A DNA stretch of 64,000 nt from Streptomyces sp. NBRC 110028 (GTDB taxonomy: Bacteria > Actinomycetota > Actinomycetes > Streptomycetales > Streptomycetaceae): the NCBI RefSeq assembly GCF_001417735.1, contig NZ_BBUZ01000023.1:471570-535569 (forward strand), given 5' to 3'. Positions 52,129-60,065 of this stretch are shown here, piece after piece. The position numbers and the translations under genes were made by a program. Positions within the stretch are counted from its first letter, which is position 1; the number at the start of each line of letters is the position of its first letter. The notes beneath the pieces are model-generated. The model made no database searches. It was not told where the DNA came from and was given only the letters and a program-made list of their open reading frames with translations.

Positions 52129-53757
52129 ATGTCGAGTTCCCTCCGCACCATACGGACCAGGGCGCTGGTCTCCGCGACCGCCGTGGCCGCCCTCCTCGCC
52201 GTCGCGGGCTGCGACGGCCAGGGGAAGGACCGGGGGAAGGCGTCGGCCACCCCGACGCCCGGCTCCTCCTCCAGCGCCCCGGCCACCGCCCCGGCCGCGC
52301 CCCCGGGCTCCTCCGGCCTGCCCCGCTCCCTCACGGGCCAGAAGCCGCGCTGGAAGGAGTGCGCGGCGCCCACCGCGCGGCAGGGCACCGGCAAGGCGCC
52401 GGGCGGCGACTGGGAGTGCGCCGGCCTCACCGTGCCGCTGGACTGGGCGAAGCCGGACGCAGAGACCATCGATCTGGCCATGATCCGCGCGAAGGCCACA
52501 GGACCGGGGAAGCGGATCGGCTCCCTGGTGTTCAATTTCGGCGGCCCCGGCGGCTCCGGCGTTTCCTCCCTGCCCGGTTTCAGCGGGGATTACGGAAAAC
52601 TGCGCGCACGCTATGACCTGGTGAGCTTCGATCCGCGCGGGGTCGGCGAAAGCGAGGGCGTGACCTGCCGGAGCGACAAGGAGATCGACGCCGCGGAGGC
52701 GGTCGACGGCACTCCGGACGACGCCGCCGAGATCAAGGCGGCGACCGCGGACGCGCGGAAATACATCGCCGGATGCGAAAGGCGCTCCGGGAAGGTGCTC
52801 CCCCATGTGGACACCGTCAGCGCCGCCCGGGACATGGACCTCATGCGGCAGGTGCTCGGGGACCGGAAACTGTCGTATTTCGGCATCTCCTACGGCACCG
52901 AACTCGGCGGCGTCTACGCCCATCTGTACCCGCGGCATGTGGCGCGCGCGGTCCTCGACGCCGTGGTCGACCCGTCCGCGGACACCGAACAGGGCTCCCT
53001 CGCCCAGGCCAGGGGGTTCCAGCTGGCGCTGGACAACTACCTCCGGGACTGCGCCCGGAAGGGGCTCGCCTGCCCGGTCGGCGACGATCCCGAGGCGGGC
53101 GCCGAGAAGATCGTCACGCTGCTGAAGAAACTCGACAAGAATCCGCTGGAGACCGACAGCGGCCGCAAGCTCACGGAGGGCGGGGCGCTCGGCGGTATCG
53201 CCGCCGCGCTGTACTCCGAGGACAGCTGGAAATATCTGACGCTGGGCCTTCAGGAAGCGCTGACGCTCGGCAAGGGCAATCTGCTGCTCGCGATGTCGGA
53301 TTCGATGTCCGGCCGCGACGAAAAGGGCCGCTACAGCAATATCAACGCGGCCAATGCGGCGATCAACTGCGCCGACGAGAAGAAGCGCTACACGGTGAGC
53401 GATGTGAAGGAGCGGCTGCCGCGGTTCCGCGAGGCGTCGAAGGTCTTCGGCGACTATCTCGCCTGGTCCCTGCTCGCCTGCACCGGCTGGCCGGTCGACG
53501 GCAGGACGGACACCCCGGACGTGAGCGCCGAGGGCTCCGCGCCGGTCCTCGTCGTCGGCAACACCGGCGACCCGGCCACCCCGTACGCGGGGGCCCGCAC
53601 GATGGCCCGCGAACTCGGCCGGGGCGTGGGCGTCGAGGTCACGTACCGGGGGCAGGGCCATGGCGCGTACAACAGCGGCAACGCCTGCATGACGAAGACC
53701 GTCAACGCCTATCTGCTCGACGGGAAGGTGCCCGCGAGCGGCAAGACCTGCGGATGA
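52129..53757 (+). CDS. exported Tap-like alpha/beta hydrolase, paralogue 2
   Basis: 542 aa, clear lipoprotein (ALLAVAGC) with a Ser/Thr/Pro/Ala linker after the Cys. Catalytic motifs match paralogue 1: GISYGTELGG, GNTGDPATPY and GQGHGAYNSG, plus FNFGGPGGSGVSSLPGF. Such enzymes remove N-terminal peptides from secreted proteins. The tandem pair is a gene duplication. A perfect terminator begins at the stop codon. Confidence 0.92.
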   Translation: MSSSLRTIRTRALVSATAVAALLAVAGCDGQGKDRGKASATPTPGSSSSAPATAPAAPPGSSGLPRSLTGQKPRWKECAAPTARQGTGKAPGGDWECAGLTVPLDWAKPDAETIDLAMIRAKATGPGKRIGSLVFNFGGPGGSGVSSLPGFSGDYGKLRARYDLVSFDPRGVGESEGVTCRSDKEIDAAEAVDGTPDDAAEIKAATADARKYIAGCERRSGKVLPHVDTVSAARDMDLMRQVLGDRKLSYFGISYGTELGGVYAHLYPRHVARAVLDAVVDPSADTEQGSLAQARGFQLALDNYLRDCARKGLACPVGDDPEAGAEKIVTLLKKLDKNPLETDSGRKLTEGGALGGIAAALYSEDSWKYLTLGLQEALTLGKGNLLLAMSDSMSGRDEKGRYSNINAANAAINCADEKKRYTVSDVKERLPRFREASKVFGDYLAWSLLACTGWPVDGRTDTPDVSAEGSAPVLVVGNTGDPATPYAGARTMARELGRGVGVEVTYRGQGHGAYNSGNACMTKTVNAYLLDGKVPASGKTCG

Positions 53758-53790
53758 GGGCCCGGACCGCTGGTGCGGCGGTCCGGGCCC
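53758..53790. terminator. terminator between the hydrolase and moeZ
   Basis: Perfect 13-bp stem GGGCCCGGACCGC / GCGGTCCGGGCCC with a 7-nt loop between convergent genes. Confidence 0.88.
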
Positions 53791-53810
53791 TCTCGTTCGG
53801 TGAACCGGCG

Positions 53811-54989
53811 TCAGTAGACCGGCTTGTCGGGCTCGATCTGGTTGACCCAGCCGATCACGCCGCCGCCCACGTGGACGGCGTCGGAGAAGCCCGCGTTCTT
53901 CAGAACGGCCAGGACTTCCGCGGATCGGACACCCGTCTTGCAATGCAAGACGATCTTCTTGTCCTGCGGCATGTCCTGGAGGGCTGTGCCCATCAGGAAC
54001 TCGTTCTTCGGGATCAGCCGGGCGCCCGGGATCGAGACGATCTCGTACTCGTTCTGCTCACGGACATCGATGATGTCGATGGCCTCGCCGTCGTCGATCC
54101 ACTCCTTGAGCTGCTTGGGAGTGATCGTAGAACCGGCCGCCGCCTCCTGGGCCTCGTCCGAGACGACACCGCAGAAGGCCTCGTAGTCGATGAGCTCCTT
54201 GACCGTGGCGTTCGGGCCGCAGACCGCGCAGTCCGGGTCCTTGCGGACCTTGACCTGCCGGTAGCTCATCTCCAGGGCGTCGTAGATCATCAGGCGGCCG
54301 ACCAGCGGGTCGCCCGCGCCGGTGAGCACCTTGATGGCCTCGGTGACCTGGATGGAGCCGATGGACGCGCACAGCACGCCCAGGACCCCGCCCTCGGCGC
54401 AGGAGGGGACCATGCCGGGCGGCGGGGGCTCCGGGTACAGGCAGCGGTAGCACGGGCCGTGCTCGGACCAGAAGACGGACGCCTGGCCGTCGAACCGGTA
54501 GATCGAACCCCATACGTACGGCTTGTTCAGCAGCACGCACGCGTCGTTGACCAGGTAGCGGGTGGCGAAGTTGTCCGTACCGTCGACGATCAGGTCGTAC
54601 TCGGAGAAGATCTCCATCACGTTGTCGGCCTCGAGGCGGCCCTCGTGCAGCACGACGTTCGTGTAGGGGTTGATGCCGAGGACGGTGTCCCGCGCGGACT
54701 CCGCCTTGGAGCGGCCGATGTCCGCCTGGCTGTGGATGATCTGGCGCTGCAGGTTGGACTCGTCGACCTCGTCGAACTCGACGATGCCGAGGGTGCCCAC
54801 ACCGGCGGCGGCGAGGTACATGAGGGCGGGCGAGCCGAGACCGCCCGCGCCCACACAGAGCACCTTGGCGTTCTTCAGCCGCTTCTGGCCCTCCATACCG
54901 ACATCCGGGATGATCAGATGGCGTGAGTACCTGCGGACCTCGTCGACGGTGAGCTCGGCAGCCGGCTCGACCAGGGGTGGCAGCGACAC
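53811..54989 (-). CDS. moeZ: adenylyltransferase/sulfurtransferase MoeZ
   Basis: 392 aa. N-terminal ThiF/MoeB domain: GAGGLGS (47-53), DEVDESNLQRQIIH (Asn-Leu-x-Arg adenylation site), zinc cysteines CYRC and CAVC. C-terminal rhodanese domain with catalytic Cys350 (LHCKTGVRS). It activates and sulfurates ubiquitin-like carriers (MoaD, CysO, ThiS) for molybdopterin, cysteine and some sulfur-containing natural products. GTG start. The promoter is an exact sigma-R site, so supply of sulfur carriers is probably raised in thiol stress. Confidence 0.95.
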   Translation of the reverse strand: MSLPPLVEPAAELTVDEVRRYSRHLIIPDVGMEGQKRLKNAKVLCVGAGGLGSPALMYLAAAGVGTLGIVEFDEVDESNLQRQIIHSQADIGRSKAESARDTVLGINPYTNVVLHEGRLEADNVMEIFSEYDLIVDGTDNFATRYLVNDACVLLNKPYVWGSIYRFDGQASVFWSEHGPCYRCLYPEPPPPGMVPSCAEGGVLGVLCASIGSIQVTEAIKVLTGAGDPLVGRLMIYDALEMSYRQVKVRKDPDCAVCGPNATVKELIDYEAFCGVVSDEAQEAAAGSTITPKQLKEWIDDGEAIDIIDVREQNEYEIVSIPGARLIPKNEFLMGTALQDMPQDKKIVLHCKTGVRSAEVLAVLKNAGFSDAVHVGGGVIGWVNQIEPDKPVY

Positions 54990-55057
54990 GGGGACTCCGT
55001 AGTAAGTAGGAGCGGGAGCGGTTCACCCCCGCGTGAGCGGGGAGGTTGTCTTCTCGT

Positions 55058-55083
55058 AACACTGCCACGCCCCATCTCATTCC
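55058..55083 (-). promoter_or_regulatory. sigma-R-dependent promoter of moeZ
   Basis: GGAAT (55079-55083), exactly 18 nt, then GTT (55058-55060), 69 bp before the moeZ GTG. GGAAT overlaps the stop codon of the spherulin-4-like gene. Confidence 0.9.
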
Positions 55084-55847
55084 ATGACACACGGTCCGAT
55101 GCGCGAGACGATGTCGTCCCAGTGTCCGGGCAGCGTCTCCCACAGGGCGGCGGAGCCCGCGCGCTGTCCCGGCCGGGCCGTGCGGTCCGTGAAGAAGACC
55201 GTGCCCGCCCCCTGCCAGCGGGCGATGCGCAGCGCCTCGTCCAGATGCGGCCGGGGCACCCCGTGCACCAGATGGCAGAACCGCTCGGGCGGATAGCCCG
55301 CCGTCCACTCCGCGACCTGGGACCAACGGTAGTCGGCCCACCTGCCGCGGAAGGTCACCAGCTGGTCGGCGATCTCCGCGTACTCCTGGTACGGATGGGT
55401 GTCCTGGCCCAGCACCGTGTACGCCCGGCCGCGCAGCGCCCGCAGCGTGGTGACGATCCGGCGGACCTCCGCCAGGCCCGGGCGCTCCGAGGGGCAGCGG
55501 TCCAGATAGAAGCCGTCGGGCCGGTACCAGTCCAGGTAGCGGCCCGCGTCCGCGACCACCTCGCCGAAGGGGCGGGTGCCGAACCTCACGTCCAGCCGCC
55601 CCAGCACCGTTACGCCCGCGGCACGCAGCCGGGCCACCGCGGCGGCGCAGTACGGGTCCGGGCACGAGCCGGGGCCGCGCGCGACGTCCAGGACCGCCCA
55701 GTGCACCGGGGTGCCGGGGCGGGTCAGCTCACCCCATTCGGCCGGTGCCACCAGGGGGTGCCCCCAGCCCGGCACCCCCAGGCCGAGACCGGCGGCGGGC
55801 GGCGGCGCCGGTCCTGGCCGGGGCCCCGGGGAGGTCAGATGCGACAC
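55077..55847 (-). CDS. spherulin-4 / GH135-like hydrolase
   Basis: 256 aa, spherulation-specific family 4. A barrel-like pattern is visible: VPGWGHPLV near the start, HWAVLDVARGPG, VTVLGRLDVRFG, the likely catalytic acid strand DGFYLDRCP, TVLGQDTHPY and a C-terminal GTVFFTD. GH135 members such as fungal Sph3 cleave galactosamine-containing exopolysaccharide. No signal peptide is visible, only a Pro-rich start, so its location is uncertain. GTG at 55847; it overlaps the epimerase gene by 13 bp. Confidence 0.85.
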   Translation of the reverse strand: MSHLTSPGPRPGPAPPPAAGLGLGVPGWGHPLVAPAEWGELTRPGTPVHWAVLDVARGPGSCPDPYCAAAVARLRAAGVTVLGRLDVRFGTRPFGEVVADAGRYLDWYRPDGFYLDRCPSERPGLAEVRRIVTTLRALRGRAYTVLGQDTHPYQEYAEIADQLVTFRGRWADYRWSQVAEWTAGYPPERFCHLVHGVPRPHLDEALRIARWQGAGTVFFTDRTARPGQRAGSAALWETLPGHWDDIVSRIGPCVME

Positions 55848-56860
55848 GCGGCCTCCATCCAGATGTCGGCCAGGGACTCCTCCAGCGGGATGCGGGAGCG
55901 CCAGCCGAGCCGGTCGCGCGCGGTGCGCACATCGGCCTGCTGCCAGCTGCCGCAGCCGTCCGGGTAGGGGTACGCGGTGGCACCGCCGTGCTCCGCCGGT
56001 CCGGGGGCGTGACCGGGGGCGTGCGGGGTGGGCACCGGAGCGTGACCGGGGGCGTGCGCGGGGGCCGGGATATGGGCGGCCGGGTGCAGCGGATTCCGCC
56101 CGGGCGGGACGTCGACCTCGTGCAGGGTGCCGCCGAAGCCCGCCACCCGGGCCAGCACGGAGGCCGCCTCCCGCAGCCGGACGGCGCGCCCGGTGCCGAT
56201 GTTGACGACGCCCTGGGCGGCCGACAGCGAGGCCGCGTGCACCGCCCGCGCCACGTCCCGTACGTCCACGAAGTCCCGCTGCACCCCCAGGCCGCTCAGC
56301 TTCAGCTCGCTGTCCCCGGACTGCATCGCGCGCCGCATCGTCTCGGCGAGCCGCCCGAGCGGGGATCCGGCCGGGGTGCCGGGCCCGACCGGCGAGAAGA
56401 CCCGCAGCACCACCGCGTCCAGACCGGAGCCGAGCACCAGCTCGGTCGCGGCCAGCTTGCTCACGCCGTACGGACCGCCGGGGCGCGGCACGGCGTCCTC
56501 GGCGGTGGACGAGCCGGGCTGCGAGGGCCCGTACTCGGAGGAGCAGCCGATCTGGACGAGCCGGGCGCCGCAGCCGCTGCGGCGCAGCGATTCGCAGACG
56601 GTCGCGACGGCCACGGTGTTGTGCCGGGTCAGCTCGCGGGCGCCGCCGCGGGTCGCGCCCGCACAGTTGATCACCACACCGGGGTGGACCGCGTTCAGGA
56701 AGCGGGTGAGCGCGCCGGGGCTGCCGTTGGACAGGTCGAACCGCACGTCGGCGTCGTCGCCGCGGCCGAGCGCGGTGAGCTGGACGGCGGGGTCGGCCAG
56801 CAGGTGTTCGGCGACGTAGCGGCCCAGGTAGCCGCCGGAGCCGAGCAGCAGGACTCTCAT
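55835..56860 (-). CDS. NAD-dependent sugar-nucleotide epimerase
   Basis: 341 aa extended SDR. Dinucleotide motif LLGSGGYLGRYV, catalytic Tyr-Lys in PYGVSKLAATE, Ser in IGCSSEYG. Likely acts on a UDP- or TDP-sugar; in Pel-type systems a UDP-GlcNAc 4-epimerase (PelX) supplies GalNAc. A low-complexity His/Ala/Pro/Gly insert (HAPGHAPVPTPHAPGHAPGP) lies at ~285-310. The ATG overlaps the upstream stop as ATGA. Confidence 0.88.
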   Translation of the reverse strand: MRVLLLGSGGYLGRYVAEHLLADPAVQLTALGRGDDADVRFDLSNGSPGALTRFLNAVHPGVVINCAGATRGGARELTRHNTVAVATVCESLRRSGCGARLVQIGCSSEYGPSQPGSSTAEDAVPRPGGPYGVSKLAATELVLGSGLDAVVLRVFSPVGPGTPAGSPLGRLAETMRRAMQSGDSELKLSGLGVQRDFVDVRDVARAVHAASLSAAQGVVNIGTGRAVRLREAASVLARVAGFGGTLHEVDVPPGRNPLHPAAHIPAPAHAPGHAPVPTPHAPGHAPGPAEHGGATAYPYPDGCGSWQQADVRTARDRLGWRSRIPLEESLADIWMEAACRI

Positions 56861-58149
56861 CGTCGTGCCTCCCCGGGGGTGGCGTGTGGGGCGGTCGTCT
56901 CGTCGCTCATGGCTGTGCTCCTCGCAGGGATGGGAAAGGGAGACGTGATCTGCGTGATCGGTGTGGGGGGCGTGGTGGGGGCGGTGTGGGCCGAGGCGCG
57001 GGACAGCGCGGCGCACGCGTACACCAGCAGCGCGAGCGCGGCGGTCCCGCAGGCCACGGCGGGTACGGCGGCCGTGCCATGGGCGGCGGCCAGCCGCCGC
57101 ACCGGCTCGCCGAGCGCCGCGCCGCCCGGCAGCCGGGCGGCCCCGGCGATGGCCGGCCCGGCGGCCTCGGCCACGCAGGCCACGGCGGTGCCGAGGGCCG
57201 CGGCGGCGCGGAAGCCGTGGACGGTGAGCAGCCGGGCGGCGAACAGCAGAGCGGCCAGCGCACCGGTGCCCGCCTCGGCGACGGGGTCAGGAGTGGCGCC
57301 GGGCACCGTCAGCCGGGCCGTGAGCACCAGCGGCGGCAGGGCGAGCAGGAAGGCCAGGACGGTGGCCGCGCACAGCGGCCGGACCCCCGCCGCGAACTCG
57401 TCCAGCCCGCTGCTCGCGGCCAGCCTGCGGCCCGCCCGTACGGCGAACCAGCGGGCCAGCCACGCGGCGGGAGCGACGGCGAGGCCGAGGACGACGGCGG
57501 CCTCGCAGGCCACCGCCGGGTCGTACGGGCCCGTACGGCCGGTGAGCCCGGTCAGCAGCCAGTCGCCGCAAGCGGCGTAGGCGAGCAGCCACCCTGTGCG
57601 CAGCGCTTCCGGCAGGCCCGCCCACCGGCTCGCGCACCGCGCACCGCGCCCGGCGGTGCCGAGCGGGCCCCGGCGCAGGCAGGGCCACAGCGCGCCCGCC
57701 GTCAGGACGGCACCGGCCGCGCCGACCGCGACGGCCCCTGCCCGGTACGCACCGGCGACGGTCGCCGCGGCCAGCGCACCGGGCAGCAGCCAGAGCAGTC
57801 CGAGCGCCGCCCGCACGCCCCGGGGCCGGGCCGGCGCGGCCTCGCCGGGCCGCGCGTCGTCCCCGGTGTCGCCGTCGCGCGGGACCCGGGCGTACAGCTC
57901 CTCGGCGAGCGAGAAGACGTCGCGGTGCCGGAAGCGGGCGGCGGTGCGGTCGGTCACCCCGTGGGCCTCAAGGCCGGCGGCGATCTCCAGCGGGTCGACG
58001 GCCCGGGCGCACAGCTCGCGGTGGCGGTGCATCAGCGCCCGCACCGGATCCACCGAGCCGCGCCGCGCCTTCGCGCCCCGCTCATGGGCGGACGCCGGGG
58101 CGCTCGGCTGTTCACGGCGCCCCCCGGACGTGCCCGTGGGCCCGGTCAC
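56857..58149 (-). CDS. polytopic membrane protein of the exopolysaccharide-like operon
   Basis: 430 aa. The cytoplasmic N-terminus (~1-95) contains LCARAVDPLEIAAGLEAHG; about eight hydrophobic segments follow (for example LGLLWLLPGALAAATVAGAY and LCAATVLAFLLALPPLVLT). By position it could export the polymer like PelG, but similarity to PelG is not evident by eye. GTG start overlaps the glycosyltransferase stop as GTGA; its stop overlaps the epimerase start as ATGA. Confidence 0.8.
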   Translation of the reverse strand: MTGPTGTSGGRREQPSAPASAHERGAKARRGSVDPVRALMHRHRELCARAVDPLEIAAGLEAHGVTDRTAARFRHRDVFSLAEELYARVPRDGDTGDDARPGEAAPARPRGVRAALGLLWLLPGALAAATVAGAYRAGAVAVGAAGAVLTAGALWPCLRRGPLGTAGRGARCASRWAGLPEALRTGWLLAYAACGDWLLTGLTGRTGPYDPAVACEAAVVLGLAVAPAAWLARWFAVRAGRRLAASSGLDEFAAGVRPLCAATVLAFLLALPPLVLTARLTVPGATPDPVAEAGTGALAALLFAARLLTVHGFRAAAALGTAVACVAEAAGPAIAGAARLPGGAALGEPVRRLAAAHGTAAVPAVACGTAALALLVYACAALSRASAHTAPTTPPTPITQITSPFPIPARSTAMSDETTAPHATPGEARR

Positions 58150-59861
58150 GCGCCCTCCTCGGACAGGGCGGCCAGGGGCTGCCGCGGTGCCGGTCCGGGC
58201 CCTGCCCAGCGGGGGGTGCGCGCGAGGTGCCGGCCCGCGGTCCAGCGGCCCGGGACGCGGGCCTCGGCCGGGCGGGCGAACGGCAGGGGCGCGCCGTCCG
58301 CGCCGACCTCCTCGCGGCGCACCGGGCAGTGCGACATCAGCTCCAGGTAGATGCCCCGGAAGGCGACCACGTTCTGCTCGGCGGTGAAGAGTTCCAGCGC
58401 CCGGGCGCGCGCGGCGGCGCCCAGGCGGGCGCGGCGCTCGGGGTCGCGCAACAGCGCGAGGCACGCGTCGGCGAGCGCCCGGGGGTTGCGCGGCGGCACC
58501 ACCAGACCGGTGCCGCCGATGGCCTCGCAGACGGCACCCGCGTCGGTCGAGACCGTGGCCCGGCCGCAGAACATCGCCTCGACCAGCCCCACCGGGAACC
58601 CCTCGACCACGCTGGACAGCACGACGACCGAACCCGCCGCGTACGCGTCCGCGAGGGTCGGCACCTCGGGGTCGCCGACGCGCTCGAAGGAGACCGGATT
58701 GTCGCCGGGCGTATGGGCGTTCGCGGCCTCGTCGGGGAAGAGGTGGGCGGCCAGCCCGCGGCAGTGGGCCGGGTAGCCGCCACCGGACGGGCCGTCGCCG
58801 GGCCGGGTCTCGATGACGCGCAGCCGCGTGTCCGGCCGCCACCGCCGCACCTCGGCGAAGGCGTGCAGCAGCGCGACGACGTCCTTGGCGGGTTCGAGCC
58901 GCCCCACCCACACCAGCGTCCGGTCGTCCGCTCCCCCGGCCGCCGCGCCACCCTCGCCGACCTCCGCGAAGCGGGCGGCGTCCATCCCGGGATGGACGGT
59001 GCGCAGCCGCTCCGGGTCGGCTCCGCACCGCTCCTGCCAGCGGCGGGCGTGCGTATTGCCGGGGGTGATGAGCGCGGCCCGCGCGTACGCCTCGGCGGCC
59101 AGCCTCCCCTGGAAGGCGGCCAGCAGGGCGCGGACCGGACCGGAGCGCTCGTCGCGGCCGGGCGGGCGCCGCAGATAGTGCTCGCGCAGCCGTACGCCGT
59201 ACTCGGTGACCAGCAGCGGCGTGCCGAAACGGCGCTCGGCCAGCAGTCCCGGGAGCGCGGCCACGCCGCCCGACGTCGCGTGGCACAGGTCCACACCGGA
59301 CAGCCCCGGGTCGCGGCCGCCGCCGTACCAGTCGAGCGACAGCGGGCGCAGCGCCCGCTCCAGCGCCTCGGTCACGGCCAGCAGGTCGGCGACCCGCGCC
59401 CGGTGGGCGGCGCGCGGCGCGCCGGGGGTGTGGCAGGCGCGCTCCAGGGTGCGGACGGCTTCCTCGGAGCGGAGCGCGGCGGGCAGCCCGCCGGTGTCCC
59501 GGGCGAGGTCGGCGAGGCCGTGGAGACCGCTGGCGAAACGGTCCGCCTGGGCGCCGTCCGGACCGCCCGGCACGCTGATCGCCACCGTCAGGTCCCCGAA
59601 GTGCTCGGCGAACCGCCGCCGCTGCCGCCGCCCGTACGACCGCCGCCGCCCGGCCGGTTCGCCCCACAGCGGCGCGGTGCGCACCCGTCGCACCTGCCCG
59701 GGCAGCTCCGTCCGGCCCCCGGCCTCCTGACGGGCGTCGCGGCTCAGCGCGTAGACCTCGAAGTCGTGCTGGTCCAGCCCGCGCACCAGCCGGTCGCACC
59801 ACACCAGCGCCTCACCGGTCGCATACGGGTACCCACCCTCCGTAAGCAGTCCCACGCGCAT
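58146..59861 (-). CDS. PelF-like glycosyltransferase (DUF3492 plus GT4)
   Basis: 571 aa. The N-terminal DUF3492 region begins MRVGLLTEGGYPYATGEA and includes DLCHATSGGVAALPG and TEYGVRLRE. The C-terminal GT4 half has LVWVGRLEPAKDV and the E-x7-E motif EGFPVGLVEAMFCGRATVS. DUF3492 plus GT4 is the arrangement of PelF, which polymerises the Pel polysaccharide from UDP-sugars. ATG 59861 is preferred to an upstream start. First gene of a four-gene operon with 4-, 4- and 13-bp overlaps. Confidence 0.9.
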   Translation of the reverse strand: MRVGLLTEGGYPYATGEALVWCDRLVRGLDQHDFEVYALSRDARQEAGGRTELPGQVRRVRTAPLWGEPAGRRRSYGRRQRRRFAEHFGDLTVAISVPGGPDGAQADRFASGLHGLADLARDTGGLPAALRSEEAVRTLERACHTPGAPRAAHRARVADLLAVTEALERALRPLSLDWYGGGRDPGLSGVDLCHATSGGVAALPGLLAERRFGTPLLVTEYGVRLREHYLRRPPGRDERSGPVRALLAAFQGRLAAEAYARAALITPGNTHARRWQERCGADPERLRTVHPGMDAARFAEVGEGGAAAGGADDRTLVWVGRLEPAKDVVALLHAFAEVRRWRPDTRLRVIETRPGDGPSGGGYPAHCRGLAAHLFPDEAANAHTPGDNPVSFERVGDPEVPTLADAYAAGSVVVLSSVVEGFPVGLVEAMFCGRATVSTDAGAVCEAIGGTGLVVPPRNPRALADACLALLRDPERRARLGAAARARALELFTAEQNVVAFRGIYLELMSHCPVRREEVGADGAPLPFARPAEARVPGRWTAGRHLARTPRWAGPGPAPRQPLAALSEEGA

Positions 59862-59949
59862 GAGCGCACCCCCGATCTCCCCTGTGGGCAAGCCGTCATG
59901 CCGCGGTTCGGCACGTCGGGCAGCGGGAGCACGTTATGCGCGCATGGCC

Positions 59950-59981
59950 GTGGCGCGACGGACGGTTGTCCATCGCGCCAC
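59950..59981. promoter_or_regulatory. inverted repeat in the promoter region of the Pel-like operon
   Basis: GTGGCGCGA / TCGCGCCAC, perfect 9-bp arms with a 14-nt centre, ~90 bp upstream of the PelF-like start. No T-run follows, so an operator is more likely than a terminator. Confidence 0.4.
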
Positions 59982-60065
59982 CGGAAGGGGTGAACGCCCG
60001 TGACCTTCCTGGATTTCAGGCGTTGTCGGGCGCTATAACGGGCGCGAGCCCCTGAGGATCGGGGA

